Shown: one piece after another, positions 1 through 8,943 of the stretch
How positions within the stretch are numbered: position 1 is the stretch's first letter
Layout: each line of letters begins with the position of its first letter
Assembly (NCBI RefSeq): GCF_029626155.1
Contig: NZ_JARUBL010000001.1
Span: 2,046,001 to 2,110,000, forward strand
DNA length: 64,000 nt
Direction of reading: 5' to 3'
Source of the DNA: Solwaraspora sp. WMMD1047
Lineage (GTDB): Bacteria > Actinomycetota > Actinomycetes > Mycobacteriales > Micromonosporaceae
The notes under the pieces: generated by a model
Databases searched by the model: none
Seen by the model: only the letters and a program-made list of their open reading frames with translations
What the model was told of the DNA's origin: nothing
Position numbers and translations under genes: made by a program

Positions 1-3000
1 AGTCCTTCGCCTCCACCACGGCGTTGAAACTGGAGCCGGGGATCACCTGCGTGGTGGGTCCCAACGGCTCCGGCAAGTCCAACGTCGTCGACGCCATCGC
101 CTGGGTGCTCGGCGAACACAGCGCCAAGGCGCTGCGGGGCGGCAAGATGGAGGACGTCATCTTCGCCGGCACGGCCGGCCGGGCGCCGCTGGGCCGGGCC
201 GAGGTCACCCTCACCATCGACAACACCGACGGCGCGCTGCCGATCGACTACACCGAGGTCTCCATCACCCGGCGGATGTTCCGCTCCGGGGAGAGCGCGT
301 ACGAGATCAACGGCGACTCCTGCCGGCTGCTCGACATCCAGGAGCTGCTCTCCGACTCGGGCATCGGCAGGGAGATGCACGTCATCGTCGGTCAGGGCCA
401 GCTCGACGCCGTCCTGCACGCCAAGCCGGAGGACCGGCGGGCGTTCATCGAGGAGGCGGCCGGTGTCCTCAAGCACCGCAAGCGCAAGGAAAAGGCGCTG
501 CGCAAGCTCGACGCGATGCAGACCAACCTCAACCGCCTCACCGACCTGACCGCCGAGCTGCGCCGCCAGCTCAAACCGCTGGGCCGGCAGGCCGAGGTGG
601 CCCGGCGGGCCGCCACCATCCAGTCCGACCTGCGCGACGCCCGACTGCGGCTGCTCGCCGACGACCTGGCCACCCTGCGCTCCACACTGGACAAGGAGAT
701 CGCCGACGAGACCGCGCTGCGTCAGCGGCGCGAGCAGGTCGAGGCCGAGCACACCGAGCTGCAGCACCGGCTCGCCGAACTGGAGGCCGCGCTCGCCGAG
801 GACGCCCCGCTGCTGGCGTCGGCCCAGGACACCTGGTACCGCCTCTCCGCCCTGCAGGAGCGGTTCCGCTCCACCGAGCAGCTGGCCCGGGAACGACTGC
901 GGCATCTGAGCAGCGCCGGTGACGACGAACGTCCCGGCCGCGACCCGGACCAGCTCGCCGCCGAGGCCGAGCGGGTCCGGGCCCAGGAGGCGGAGCTGCG
1001 GGCCGCCCTGACCGAGGACCAGGTCCGACTGGCCGAGGCGGTCGAGGGACGCCAGCAGCTGGAACGGCAGCTCGCCGAGGCCGAACGCGCGCTGGTCGCC
1101 GCGGCCAAGGCGATCGCCGACCGGCGGGAGGGACTGGCCAAGCTGACCGGGCAGGTCAACTCGGCCCGCGCCCGGACCGGCTCGGCGGCCGAGGAGATCT
1201 CCCGGCTGGCCGCCGCGCACGCCGACGCCCAGGCCCGGGCGCAGCAGGCCCAGGCCGACCTCGACGCGGTCGCCGCCCAGTCCTCCGAGGCCGACCGGGA
1301 CAACGCCGACCTGGACGCCCGGCACGCCGAGGCGCTGGCCGCTCAGGAGGCGGCCACCGCGACCGTCCGCTCGCTGTCGGACGCCGAGCGGGCCGCGGAG
1401 AAGGAGGCGGCCACCTGGAAGGCCCGCCAGGACGCGCTGGAGATGGGGCTGCGCCGCAAGGACGGGGCCGGTGCGCTGCTGGCCCGCGCCGGCGAGGTGC
1501 CGGGCCTGCTCGGCGGCCTGGCCGGCCTGCTGACGGTGGCGCCCGGACACGAGGCGGCGCTGGCCGCCGCGCTCGGCGCCCTCGCCGACGCGGTCGCGGT
1601 CAGCGGGGTCGACGAGGCGGCCGAGGCGATGCGGCTGCTCAAGATCGCCGACGCCGGCCGGGCCAGCATCCTGGTCGGTGGGGTGGCCGGGCCGGGCATG
1701 ATCGGGTCGGCCGACGCGCTGCGCCCACAGCTGCCCGACGGCGCCCGCTGGGCACCGGACCTGGTCGGCTGCCCGGACGACATCCGCCCGGCGGTGCACC
1801 GGGCGCTGCGTGACGTCGTACTCGTGAATGATCTTGAGGCGGCGACCCGGCTGGCGGCCGCGAACCCGGAGCTGCGCGCGGTCACCCCGGACGGGGACGT
1901 GGTCGGCGCCTACGCGGCGGCCGGCGGCTCGGCCAAGGCGCCCAGCTACATCGAGGTGCAGGCGGCCGTCGAGGAGGCCCGCGCCAACCGCGCCGCCGCC
2001 GAGGCCACCGGCCTCGAGCTGCGCGGACAGCTCGCCGAGGCGCAGGCCGAGGTGGCCGAGCGCAAGGCCGAGGTGGCCGCCGCGGCGGCGGTCCGCAAGG
2101 AGGCCGAAGGGCAGCGCAACGCCGCCGCCCGCCGGCTGGCCGAACTCGGCGCCGCCGCCCGCTCCGCCCAGGCCGAGACCGCCCGGCTGGCCGAGTCCCG
2201 GGCCCGCGCCGAGCAGGCCCGCGACCGCGACCTGGCCGGCCTGGCCGAGCTGGAGGAGCGGCTGCGGCTGGCCGAGGCGACCCCGCTGGACGCCGAACCG
2301 TCCACCGAGGAGCGCGACGAGCTGGCCGCCTACCTGCCGACCGCCCGGCAGAACGAGATGGAGGTCCGGCTCGCGGTGCGTACCGCCGAGGAGCGGGTCT
2401 CGTCGATCGCCGGTCGGGCCGATTCGCTGGCCCGGCAGGCCGCCTCCGAGCGGGCGGCCCGGGAGCGGGCGGCGGCCCGCCGGGCCGCCCGGACCCGGGG
2501 CGCCGCCATCGCCCGGGCGGTCGAGACCGGGGCCCGCACGGCACTGACCCGGGTCGCCGTCTCGCTGGCCGCCGCCGAGCGGGCCCGCGACGAGGTCGCC
2601 AGCGCCCGGTCCGCGCGGGAGGCCGAGCTGCTCCAGGTACGCGGCGCCAGCAAGCGGCTCGGCGCCGAGCTGGAACGGCTCACCAGCCAGGTGCACCGGG
2701 ACGAGGTGGCCCGCGCCGAGCAGCGGCTGCGGATCGAGCAGCTGGAGGCGAAGGCGGCCGAGGACTTCGCGCTGGACGTCGAAACGCTGGTTGCCGAGTA
2801 CGGCCCGCAGCAGCTCGTCCCGCCCAGCCAGGCCGAGCTGGCGGCGGCCGAGCGGGACGACAAACCGGCCCCCGAACCGGCCCCGTTCGAGCGGCCCGTG
2901 CAGGAGAAGCGGGCCGCCAAGGCGGAACGCGAGCTGGCCCTGCTCGGCAAGGTCAACCCGCTCGCCCTGGAGGAGTTCGCGGCGCTGGAGGAGCGGTTCA

Positions 3001-3548
3001 AGTTCCTCTCCGAGCAGCTGGAGGACCTCAAGGCCACCCGGCGGGACCTGCTCACCGTGGTCAAGGACGTCGACGACCGGATCCTGGAGGTGTTCGCCAG
3101 CGCGTTCGCCGACACCGCGCGCGAGTTCGAGCAGGTCTTCACCGTGCTCTTCCCCGGCGGCGAGGGACGACTGGTGCTCACCGACCCGGAGGACCTGCTC
3201 ACCACCGGCGTCGAGGTCGAGGCCCGGCCGCCCGGCAAGAAGATCAAGCGGCTGTCGCTGCTGTCCGGCGGGGAACGGTCGTTGACCGCGGTGGCGATGC
3301 TGGTGGCGATCTTCCGGGCCCGGCCCAGCCCGTTCTACATCATGGACGAGGTGGAGGCGGCGCTCGACGACGTCAACCTCGGCCGGCTGATCACACTGAT
3401 GGCCCAGCTCCGGGAGAAGAGCCAGCTGATCATCATCACCCACCAGAAGCGGACGATGGAGGTGGCGGACGCCTTGTACGGCGTGACCATGCGCAACGGC
3501 GTGACCGAGGTGATCAGCCAGCGGCTGACCGGCGACGGTGACGAGTGA
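1..3548 (+). CDS. smc: Chromosome segregation ATPase SMC, 5' end missing
   Basis: SMC is the coiled-coil ATPase of the SMC-ScpAB condensin that compacts and segregates the chromosome. The reading frame is open to the first base of the window (codons begin at base 3), and residues before the TTG at 24 read SFASTTAL, the usual SMC N-terminus just before the ATP site. The true start therefore lies upstream and TTG 24 is not it. Counting from that TTG: Walker A GPNGSGKS near residue 12, long Ala/Glu/Arg-rich coiled coils, a Gly-rich hinge around 480-640, the ABC signature LSGGE at about 1080, and Walker B FYIMDEVEAALDD at about 1104. Length fits an actinobacterial SMC missing only about 20 residues. 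The stop overlaps the next start by three bases (GTGA), suggesting translational coupling. ftsY follows further downstream, as in other actinobacteria. Confidence 0.97.
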   Translation, partial: SFASTTALKLEPGITCVVGPNGSGKSNVVDAIAWVLGEHSAKALRGGKMEDVIFAGTAGRAPLGRAEVTLTIDNTDGALPIDYTEVSITRRMFRSGESAYEINGDSCRLLDIQELLSDSGIGREMHVIVGQGQLDAVLHAKPEDRRAFIEEAAGVLKHRKRKEKALRKLDAMQTNLNRLTDLTAELRRQLKPLGRQAEVARRAATIQSDLRDARLRLLADDLATLRSTLDKEIADETALRQRREQVEAEHTELQHRLAELEAALAEDAPLLASAQDTWYRLSALQERFRSTEQLARERLRHLSSAGDDERPGRDPDQLAAEAERVRAQEAELRAALTEDQVRLAEAVEGRQQLERQLAEAERALVAAAKAIADRREGLAKLTGQVNSARARTGSAAEEISRLAAAHADAQARAQQAQADLDAVAAQSSEADRDNADLDARHAEALAAQEAATATVRSLSDAERAAEKEAATWKARQDALEMGLRRKDGAGALLARAGEVPGLLGGLAGLLTVAPGHEAALAAALGALADAVAVSGVDEAAEAMRLLKIADAGRASILVGGVAGPGMIGSADALRPQLPDGARWAPDLVGCPDDIRPAVHRALRDVVLVNDLEAATRLAAANPELRAVTPDGDVVGAYAAAGGSAKAPSYIEVQAAVEEARANRAAAEATGLELRGQLAEAQAEVAERKAEVAAAAAVRKEAEGQRNAAARRLAELGAAARSAQAETARLAESRARAEQARDRDLAGLAELEERLRLAEATPLDAEPSTEERDELAAYLPTARQNEMEVRLAVRTAEERVSSIAGRADSLARQAASERAARERAAARRAARTRGAAIARAVETGARTALTRVAVSLAAAERARDEVASARSAREAELLQVRGASKRLGAELERLTSQVHRDEVARAEQRLRIEQLEAKAAEDFALDVETLVAEYGPQQLVPPSQAELAAAERDDKPAPEPAPFERPVQEKRAAKAERELALLGKVNPLALEEFAALEERFKFLSEQLEDLKATRRDLLTVVKDVDDRILEVFASAFADTAREFEQVFTVLFPGGEGRLVLTDPEDLLTTGVEVEARPPGKKIKRLSLLSGGERSLTAVAMLVAIFRARPSPFYIMDEVEAALDDVNLGRLITLMAQLREKSQLIIITHQKRTMEVADALYGVTMRNGVTEVISQRLTGDGDE

Positions 3549-4183
3549 CCGGCCGACGGACCGACCGGCCCACCGCGCTGCTGATCGACCTGGACGGGGT
3601 GCTGCGGCGCTTCGACCCGGCCCGCAACGCCGAGGTCGAACGCGACTACGGGCTGCCCGACGGGGCACTGCTGGCCACCGCGATGCGGCCGGACCTGGTG
3701 CGGACCGTGCTGCTCGGCCAGCGTAGGCACGCCGAGTGGATGGCCGACGTGGCGGCCGAGCTGGCCGGCCCGGCCGGCGGCCAGCGGCCGGCCCGGGAGG
3801 CGGTGGCCCGGTGGCAGGCGTACCGCGGCGAGGTCGACCAGGAGGTGCTGGCGCTGCTCCGTGAGCTGCGCGCCGCCGGGGTGCCGGTCGGCCTGGCCAC
3901 CAACGCCACCGATCTGCTCGACGCCGACCTGGACCTGCTGAAGCTGACCGGCGAGACCGACGTCGTGGTCAGCTCCGCGGTGCTCGGGGTGGCCAAGCCG
4001 GCCGCCGAGTACTTCCAGCGGGCCTGCCAGGCGGTCGGCAGCCCGCCGGCCAGCACGCTCTTCGTCGACGACGACGACCGCGCGGTACGCGGCGCGCGGG
4101 CCGCCGGCCTGCCGGCGCTGCGCTGGACCGGCCCGACCGACCTGCGCTACCTGCGGGCCGCCCTGCTGCCGGTGCACCGCTGA
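3545..4183 (+). CDS. HAD-superfamily hydrolase
   Basis: A 212-residue haloacid-dehalogenase-type hydrolase, probably a phosphatase acting on a small phosphorylated metabolite; the substrate cannot be read from sequence. Motif I is LLIDLDGVLRRFD near residue 12, with the aspartate nucleophile and the acid two residues on. Motif II is the Thr in LATNATD, motif III the Lys of VAKPAAEYF, and motif IV the acidic run FVDDDDRAV that binds Mg2+. The short cap between motifs I and II fits HAD subfamily IA. The GTG start overlaps the smc stop, so the two are probably co-translated although no functional link is known. The 3' neighbour on the other strand ends 16 bp away, making this a convergent end. 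Confidence 0.88.
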   Translation: MTGRRTDRPTALLIDLDGVLRRFDPARNAEVERDYGLPDGALLATAMRPDLVRTVLLGQRRHAEWMADVAAELAGPAGGQRPAREAVARWQAYRGEVDQEVLALLRELRAAGVPVGLATNATDLLDADLDLLKLTGETDVVVSSAVLGVAKPAAEYFQRACQAVGSPPASTLFVDDDDRAVRGARAAGLPALRWTGPTDLRYLRAALLPVHR

Positions 4184-4198
4184 CCGCCACGGCCGACG

Positions 4199-4717
4199 TC
4201 AGACCCCTGTCGTGCCGTCGATCCGCTCGCGGATCAGGTCGGCGTGGCCGTTGTGCCGGGCGTACTCCTCGATCATGTGCAGGTAGATCCAGCGCAGGTG
4301 CAGCTGCCGGCCGCGTGAGCTGGTGAACTCCTCGGCCAGGTCGCGTCCGGCGACCGCCTGGTCGGCCAGCGCGACCTCGCGGTGGAAGGTGGCCAGGTCG
4401 GTCTCGGGGTCGGCGGTGGCCAGGTCGTCGAAGTCGCCGTCCGGGCTCGCCTCGCTGCAGTAGAGGTCGCCCACCTGCTGCCCGGCGAAGGATCGGCGGA
4501 ACCACCACCGCTCGACCTCGGCCATGTGCCGGACCAGGCCGAGCAGGGTCAGGTTGGAGGGTGCGACGGCGGCGGTCTTGAGCTGTTCCGCGGTGAGGCC
4601 GGCGCACTTGAGTAGCAGGGTCTGCCGGTGGTGGTCGAGCCACCCCTGCAGGTGCGGGCGCTCGTCGCCGAGGGTCGGCATGGGGATGCGGGTCACCGCA
4701 GGGGCTGTCCAGGTCAT
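4199..4717 (-). CDS. DinB/DUF664 family protein (mycothiol-transferase-like)
   Basis: A 172-residue four-helix-bundle protein of the DinB/DUF664 type. In actinobacteria such proteins are often metal-dependent mycothiol-S-transferase relatives or stress proteins. Visible family marks are LVRHMAEVERWWFRR in the middle and HMIEEYARHNGHADLIRE near the C-terminus, whose histidines are the expected metal ligands. It ends GTTG, as many DUF664 proteins do. Upstream of the ATG the minus strand reads CATCAT, six bases, ATG, a possible weak -10 giving a leaderless message; no good ribosome binding site is seen. The substrate is unknown. Confidence 0.8.
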   Translation of the reverse strand: MTWTAPAVTRIPMPTLGDERPHLQGWLDHHRQTLLLKCAGLTAEQLKTAAVAPSNLTLLGLVRHMAEVERWWFRRSFAGQQVGDLYCSEASPDGDFDDLATADPETDLATFHREVALADQAVAGRDLAEEFTSSRGRQLHLRWIYLHMIEEYARHNGHADLIRERIDGTTGV

Positions 4718-4770
4718 CGGAACATGATGCCGCCGGCCCGGTGCCGGCCGCCGCCGATATACCGCCTCGG

Positions 4771-6519
4771 TCAGCGCCCGGCCGGCGCCGGGTCGGTGAG
4801 CGAACGGTGGCTGATCAGGCGCAGCGCACCCTGCCGGTCGGTGCCCTCGATGGTCACCTCGGCCGACCGGCCGTCGTGGGTCAGCACGCTCACCGCGTTA
4901 CCGAAGTACGGGCCGCTGACCTTGCGCCAGCGGATCGGCGCGCGGGGCAGGCCGGCCGTCCGGGACAGCGCCCGGGTCGCGGTGGCCGGGCCGCGCCACC
5001 AGCCCAGCCGCATCAGCGGGCGCATCGCGGCCGGCACCTGGTTGTGGATCGGCGAGCAGGTGAGCTGGTGCACCGGCGTGGTCATCCCGGCCGAAAACCG
5101 GGCCCGGGCCACGTACGAGTGGTGCACGTCTCCGGAGAGCACGCTGATCGAGGCCGGCGCCGGGTACGCCGGACCGGCCCCCACCCGGTCGCCCTCCGCC
5201 GCGGCCCGGCCGGTGCCGAGCCGTTCGAAGAGGGCGGCCAGGGCCACGAAGGAGCGTTGGAAGGCCGCCCAGTGCTCCAGGTCGAGGGCGCGGCGCAGCC
5301 GTTCGGCGAACGACGCCACCCACGGCCGGGGCGAGTCGGCCAGCCGCTCGTTCCACGCCTCCAGGTGGTGGATGCCCGGCGGCAGCAGCCAGGGCAGCGA
5401 CGAGCCGACCACCAGGTGGTCGTAGCTGCCGTGCGCCCGGTCGATGAACCAGGACCACTCCGTGGGCGGCAGCATCGCCCGGTGTGCGGCGTCCAGTACC
5501 CGGCTGCACCGGTTGTCCAGCACGACCAGCCGGGTGCGCCCCAGATCCAGGGCGTAGCTGAACTGGTAGCGGGGGCCGCTCGGCGGGGCGGTGCCGGCGC
5601 CGAGGGCGGCGTCGTACTCGGCCGCCTCGGCGTCGACCCGCTGCCCGAACTCGCGCAGCACCTCGGTGGCGTCCTCGGCGGCGACCACCTTGGCGTAGAC
5701 CGGGTCGGCCGCGATCTCGTCCGGCGACAGGTTGCCCAGGTGCTGGTAGACCCAGTACGAGGCGAGCCCGCTGGCGATCCGCTCCCGCCACCACGGCTGG
5801 CTGCGGGCGTCGGCCCGCCACGGCGTCGAGGTGTTCCAGTCGTCGATGATCTCGTGGTCGTCGAAGATCATCACACTCGGCACGGTGGAGAGGAGCCAGC
5901 GGATCTCCGGATCGCGCCACGACTCCAGGTAGAGCTTGGTGTACTCGTCGAAGCTGACCACCTGGTCGGCCGGCGCGTGCGGGGTCCGCCGGCGCCGCCG
6001 GCTGAGCAGCTTGCGCACCGTCGGCGACGTCTGGTCGGCGTACACCTGGTCGCCGAGGAGGACCAGCAGGTCGGGCCAGTCGGCCGGCACCTGGTCGGCG
6101 CCGCCGGCGGCGATCAGGCGCCGGGCGTACGCGTCCAGGGCGTCCGGCGGTAGCCGGCGCGCGGTGGAGTGCTGGGTGGTCTCCCGGCAGGAGCCGAAGA
6201 CGAGCCGGACCGGCTGGTCGCCGTCGTCGTCGGCCCGGGTCCGGATCATGCTCGGTGGGTACGCGGCGCCCGGCTCCGGCCAGGCCAGGTCATCGTCGAT
6301 GAAGACCTGGTACGGGCTGGCCTGGCCGGGGGTCAGCCCGTTCACCACGACCAGCGCGTAGTGGTGGTCGAACGCGGTGAAGGTCACCGCCTCGCCGGCG
6401 GCGCCGTCCGGGGTGCTCACCCGGACCAGGGCGGGTCCGCTGGTCTCCACCCAGATGGTGGCCCGCCGGCCGACCACCCGGCGCAGCACGGGGCCGATCA
6501 GCAACCGAGCAGTGGGCAT
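4771..6519 (-). CDS. PhoD-like alkaline phosphatase/phosphodiesterase
   Basis: A 582-residue metallophosphoesterase of the PhoD-like family (Ca2+/Fe3+ enzymes cleaving phosphodiesters or phosphomonoesters). After an N-terminal beta-sandwich region come FGSCR (about 108-112), LLGDQVYAD (about 154-162), MIFDDHEIIDDWN, and near the C-terminus LSGDVHHSYVARA: the metal-binding Cys, Asp, Asn and His set of the family. No signal peptide or twin-arginine motif is visible at MPTARLLIGPVLRR, so unlike classical PhoD this copy looks cytoplasmic. A GGAGG lies about nine bases before the ATG. It is transcribed away from ftsY, so 6520-6642 must carry two promoters. A second phosphatase of a different family (PhoX) lies at 58.1 kb. 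Confidence 0.88.
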   Translation of the reverse strand: MPTARLLIGPVLRRVVGRRATIWVETSGPALVRVSTPDGAAGEAVTFTAFDHHYALVVVNGLTPGQASPYQVFIDDDLAWPEPGAAYPPSMIRTRADDDGDQPVRLVFGSCRETTQHSTARRLPPDALDAYARRLIAAGGADQVPADWPDLLVLLGDQVYADQTSPTVRKLLSRRRRRTPHAPADQVVSFDEYTKLYLESWRDPEIRWLLSTVPSVMIFDDHEIIDDWNTSTPWRADARSQPWWRERIASGLASYWVYQHLGNLSPDEIAADPVYAKVVAAEDATEVLREFGQRVDAEAAEYDAALGAGTAPPSGPRYQFSYALDLGRTRLVVLDNRCSRVLDAAHRAMLPPTEWSWFIDRAHGSYDHLVVGSSLPWLLPPGIHHLEAWNERLADSPRPWVASFAERLRRALDLEHWAAFQRSFVALAALFERLGTGRAAAEGDRVGAGPAYPAPASISVLSGDVHHSYVARARFSAGMTTPVHQLTCSPIHNQVPAAMRPLMRLGWWRGPATATRALSRTAGLPRAPIRWRKVSGPYFGNAVSVLTHDGRSAEVTIEGTDRQGALRLISHRSLTDPAPAGR

Positions 6520-6630
6520 GGGGCGTGGACCTCCGCGACGGTGGGCGACCCTGCCCGCTTACCCAGCCGGTCGCGGCGCCACCCATGGTGTGGCGGCGAG
6601 CCTACCCGGGCGGCGGCGGAGAGCGTCTGA

Positions 6631-6636
6631 CAGGAT
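6631..6636 (+). promoter_or_regulatory. Candidate -10 of a leaderless ftsY transcript
   Basis: CAGGAT, followed by exactly six bases and then the ftsY ATG. A transcript starting about seven bases after a -10 would begin at the start codon. No ribosome binding site is present before the ATG, which agrees. The first hexamer base deviates from TAnnnT, so this is moderately supported. Confidence 0.5.
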
Positions 6637-6642
6637 TTCGCC

Positions 6643-7848
6643 ATGGACTACCTCGTCGTCGCGTTGATCCTGCTGGGTGTGCTGGTTCTCGGCGGCCTGG
6701 GTCTGGTGGTGCCCCGGCTGCGCCGCCGCCCGGAGCCACCGGCGGGCGGGGGTGCGGCGACCGGGACCGAGGTGTTGGAGCGACCGCCGGCCGGCACCAC
6801 CACCGCGCCGCCGCGGCCGGCGGAGCCCGAGGCCGTGCCGCCGGTGGCCCAGCCGCCGGTGGCCCAGCCGCCGGTCGCGCAGCCGCCGGTGGTGGAGCGG
6901 CCGGAGCCGACCGCCGGCCGGCTGGTCCGGCTGCGGTCGCGGCTGTCGCGGTCGCAGACCGTCTTCGGCAAGGGGCTGCTCGGGCTGCTCAGCCGCGACC
7001 ACCTCGACGAGGACGTCTGGGAGGAGATCGAGGACGCCCTGATCGGCGCCGACGTCGGGATCGAGGCGACCCGCGAGATCGTGGACCGGCTGCGGGAGCG
7101 CACCACGGTGCTCGGCACCCGGACCGCCACCGAACTGCGCGCGCTGCTCGCCGCCGAGCTGGTCAACGCCCTCGATCCCCAGCTGGACCGGTCGCTGCGG
7201 GCCACCCGGCAGGGCGACCGCCCCGCGGTGCTGCTGGTGGTCGGCGTGAACGGCGCCGGGAAGACCACCACCTGCGGCAAGATCGCCCGGGTGCTGGTGG
7301 CCGACGGGCGCAGCGTCACGCTCGGCGCCGCCGACACCTTCCGGGCCGCCGCCGCCGACCAGCTCGCGACCTGGGCCAGCCGGGTCGGTGCCGAGGTGGT
7401 CCGGGGTCCGGAGCGGGCCGACCCGGCGAGTGTGGCCTTCGACGCGGTCCGCCGCGGCGCCGAGGCCGGGGTCGACGCGGTGCTTATCGACACCGCCGGC
7501 CGGCTGCAGAACAAGGTCGGGCTGATGGACGAGCTCGGCAAGGTCAAGCGGGTGGTGGAGAAGCAGGGTCCGGTCGACGAGACGCTGCTGGTGCTCGACG
7601 CGACCACCGGGCAGAACGGGCTGGAGCAGGCCCGGGTCTTCACCGAGGTGGTCGACGTCACGGGTGTGGTGCTGACCAAGCTGGACGGCACCGCCAAGGG
7701 CGGCATCGTGCTGGCGGTGCAGCGCAAGCTCGGCATCCCGGTCAAGCTGGTCGGCCTGGGTGAAGGGCCGGACGATCTGGCACCGTTCGACCCCGCCCAG
7801 TTCGTCGACGCGCTCCTCGGTACCGAGCCGCTTGGCGGGGACGCGTAA
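6643..7848 (+). CDS. ftsY: Signal recognition particle receptor FtsY
   Basis: The SRP receptor GTPase that docks ribosome-nascent chains at the membrane, partner of Ffh encoded at 17.8 kb. The 401 residues begin with a hydrophobic segment (about 3-24, DYLVVALILLGVLVLGGLGL), so it is probably membrane-anchored, followed by a Pro-rich linker holding three perfect VAQPP repeats (68-82). The NG domain starts around residue 95. G1 is GVNGAGKTTT at 201-210, the DTAGR motif is at 283-287, TKLDGTAKGG starts at 345, and the C-terminal LVGLGEGPDDL is the usual closing motif. The start codon sits where a leaderless promoter would place the transcript end. The next gene begins five bases after the stop. 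Confidence 0.97.
   Translation: MDYLVVALILLGVLVLGGLGLVVPRLRRRPEPPAGGGAATGTEVLERPPAGTTTAPPRPAEPEAVPPVAQPPVAQPPVAQPPVVERPEPTAGRLVRLRSRLSRSQTVFGKGLLGLLSRDHLDEDVWEEIEDALIGADVGIEATREIVDRLRERTTVLGTRTATELRALLAAELVNALDPQLDRSLRATRQGDRPAVLLVVGVNGAGKTTTCGKIARVLVADGRSVTLGAADTFRAAAADQLATWASRVGAEVVRGPERADPASVAFDAVRRGAEAGVDAVLIDTAGRLQNKVGLMDELGKVKRVVEKQGPVDETLLVLDATTGQNGLEQARVFTEVVDVTGVVLTKLDGTAKGGIVLAVQRKLGIPVKLVGLGEGPDDLAPFDPAQFVDALLGTEPLGGDA
6844..6888 (+). repeat. 15-bp coding tandem repeat in ftsY linker
   Basis: Three consecutive 15-bp units encode VAQPP three times in the linker between the membrane anchor and the GTPase domain of FtsY. Units differ only at synonymous positions, so length variation by slippage is plausible. 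Confidence 0.85.
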
Positions 7849-7853
7849 CCTCA

Positions 7854-8717
7854 GTGACTGTTGACGACCGCGCCGACGCCGTCCGGCGCGATCCCCACGA
7901 GCTGGACCCGCGCCTCGGGAGACCGTACGTGACTTCGCAGGAGATCCCGCTGCACGGCGGTAACGTCAGCACGGTCGTGCGGGTCGGCGACACGGTGCGG
8001 CGCAACGCCGGCCCCTGGACCCCCTCCGTGCACGCCCTGCTGCGGCACCTGGAGTACGTCGGCTTCACCGGTTCGCCCCGGGCGCTCGGCATGGACGAGC
8101 GCAACCGGGAGGTGCTCTCCTATCTGGAGGGGGAGTGCGGTGAGTATCCGCTCGCCCCGCACTGGGTCACCGACGAGGCGCTGGTCACGGTGGCCACCAT
8201 GCTGCGGATGTTCCACGACGCGCAGTACGGCTTCGCCCCGCCGCCGGGCGCGGTCTGGCGGTCGTTCGGGCCGCCGCCGCCGGACACCGAGGTGATCTGT
8301 CACCACGACGCCGCGCCGCACAACGTGATCTGGCGGCCGGACGGCACCCTCGCCTTGATCGACTTCGACCTGGCCTCGCCGGGTGCCCGGATCTACGACG
8401 TGGCGTACGCGGCCTGGACCTGGGTGCCGCTCTTCGCCGACCGGGACTCGTACACGCTGGGGTGGAAGCGCCCGGACCGGCCCCGGCGGCTGCGGCTCTT
8501 CGCCGACGCGTACGGTCTGATTCCGCGCGACCGGCGGCGGCTGGTGCGGACCATCCGCAAGCGGATCGTCGACCACGTCGAGGGCATCCGCCGGATGGCC
8601 GCCGCCGGCGAGCCGGCTTTCGTCCGGATCGTGCACAAGGGGCACCTTCGGCGCCCGATGCGCGACCTTCGGCTGCTGGACTACGAACGTCACATTCTGG
8701 AGCACGCGTTGCGGTGA
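7854..8717 (+). CDS. Aminoglycoside phosphotransferase-fold kinase
   Basis: A 287-residue protein with the APH/choline-kinase fold, which transfers phosphate from ATP to a hydroxyl of a small molecule. The catalytic loop is ICHHDAAPHNVIW (HxDxxxxN) and the metal-binding motif is LIDFDLASPG about 20 residues later, both intact. Sequence alone does not show whether the substrate is an antibiotic, a sugar or another metabolite. The first codon taken here is GTG five bases after the ftsY stop; the residues up to about 25 are less typical, so a start near the GTG at 7929 is possible. It probably shares the ftsY transcript. The 3' side is followed by the nitrogen-regulated amtB promoter region. Confidence 0.78.
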   Translation: MTVDDRADAVRRDPHELDPRLGRPYVTSQEIPLHGGNVSTVVRVGDTVRRNAGPWTPSVHALLRHLEYVGFTGSPRALGMDERNREVLSYLEGECGEYPLAPHWVTDEALVTVATMLRMFHDAQYGFAPPPGAVWRSFGPPPPDTEVICHHDAAPHNVIWRPDGTLALIDFDLASPGARIYDVAYAAWTWVPLFADRDSYTLGWKRPDRPRRLRLFADAYGLIPRDRRRLVRTIRKRIVDHVEGIRRMAAAGEPAFVRIVHKGHLRRPMRDLRLLDYERHILEHALR

Positions 8718-8796
8718 CGGCCGTCGCTTTCCGTTTACCTTGGGTGGGCTATTCGGCTGGTATGCCCCTAACCGTTCTCTCGACCGTGAGGCTTTC

Positions 8797-8856
8797 TTCA
8801 CACGTACGAAACAACCTGTGACGCGCTGGAAACCGCACGGGGACCGTGTGTGAAAC
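8797..8856 (+). promoter_or_regulatory. Candidate GlnR operator upstream of amtB
   Basis: Known actinobacterial GlnR boxes alternate GTnAC and GAAAC with six-base spacers. Here TTCAC (8797-8801), six bases, GAAAC (8808-8812), five bases, GTGAC (8818-8822), six bases, GAAAC (8829-8833) fit with one base lost in the central spacer, and a further GAAAC lies at 8852-8856. The site is about 90-145 bases before the amtB GTG, where nitrogen control is expected. Confidence 0.7.
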
Positions 8857-8943
8857 AGCCGGGCTGGAAGCTTCCCGCCAACCGGCACCGGGCAATGCCG
8901 CTCTGCCTGCCGGGAGGAATGAATCCAACCGAGAGGAGGCAGC

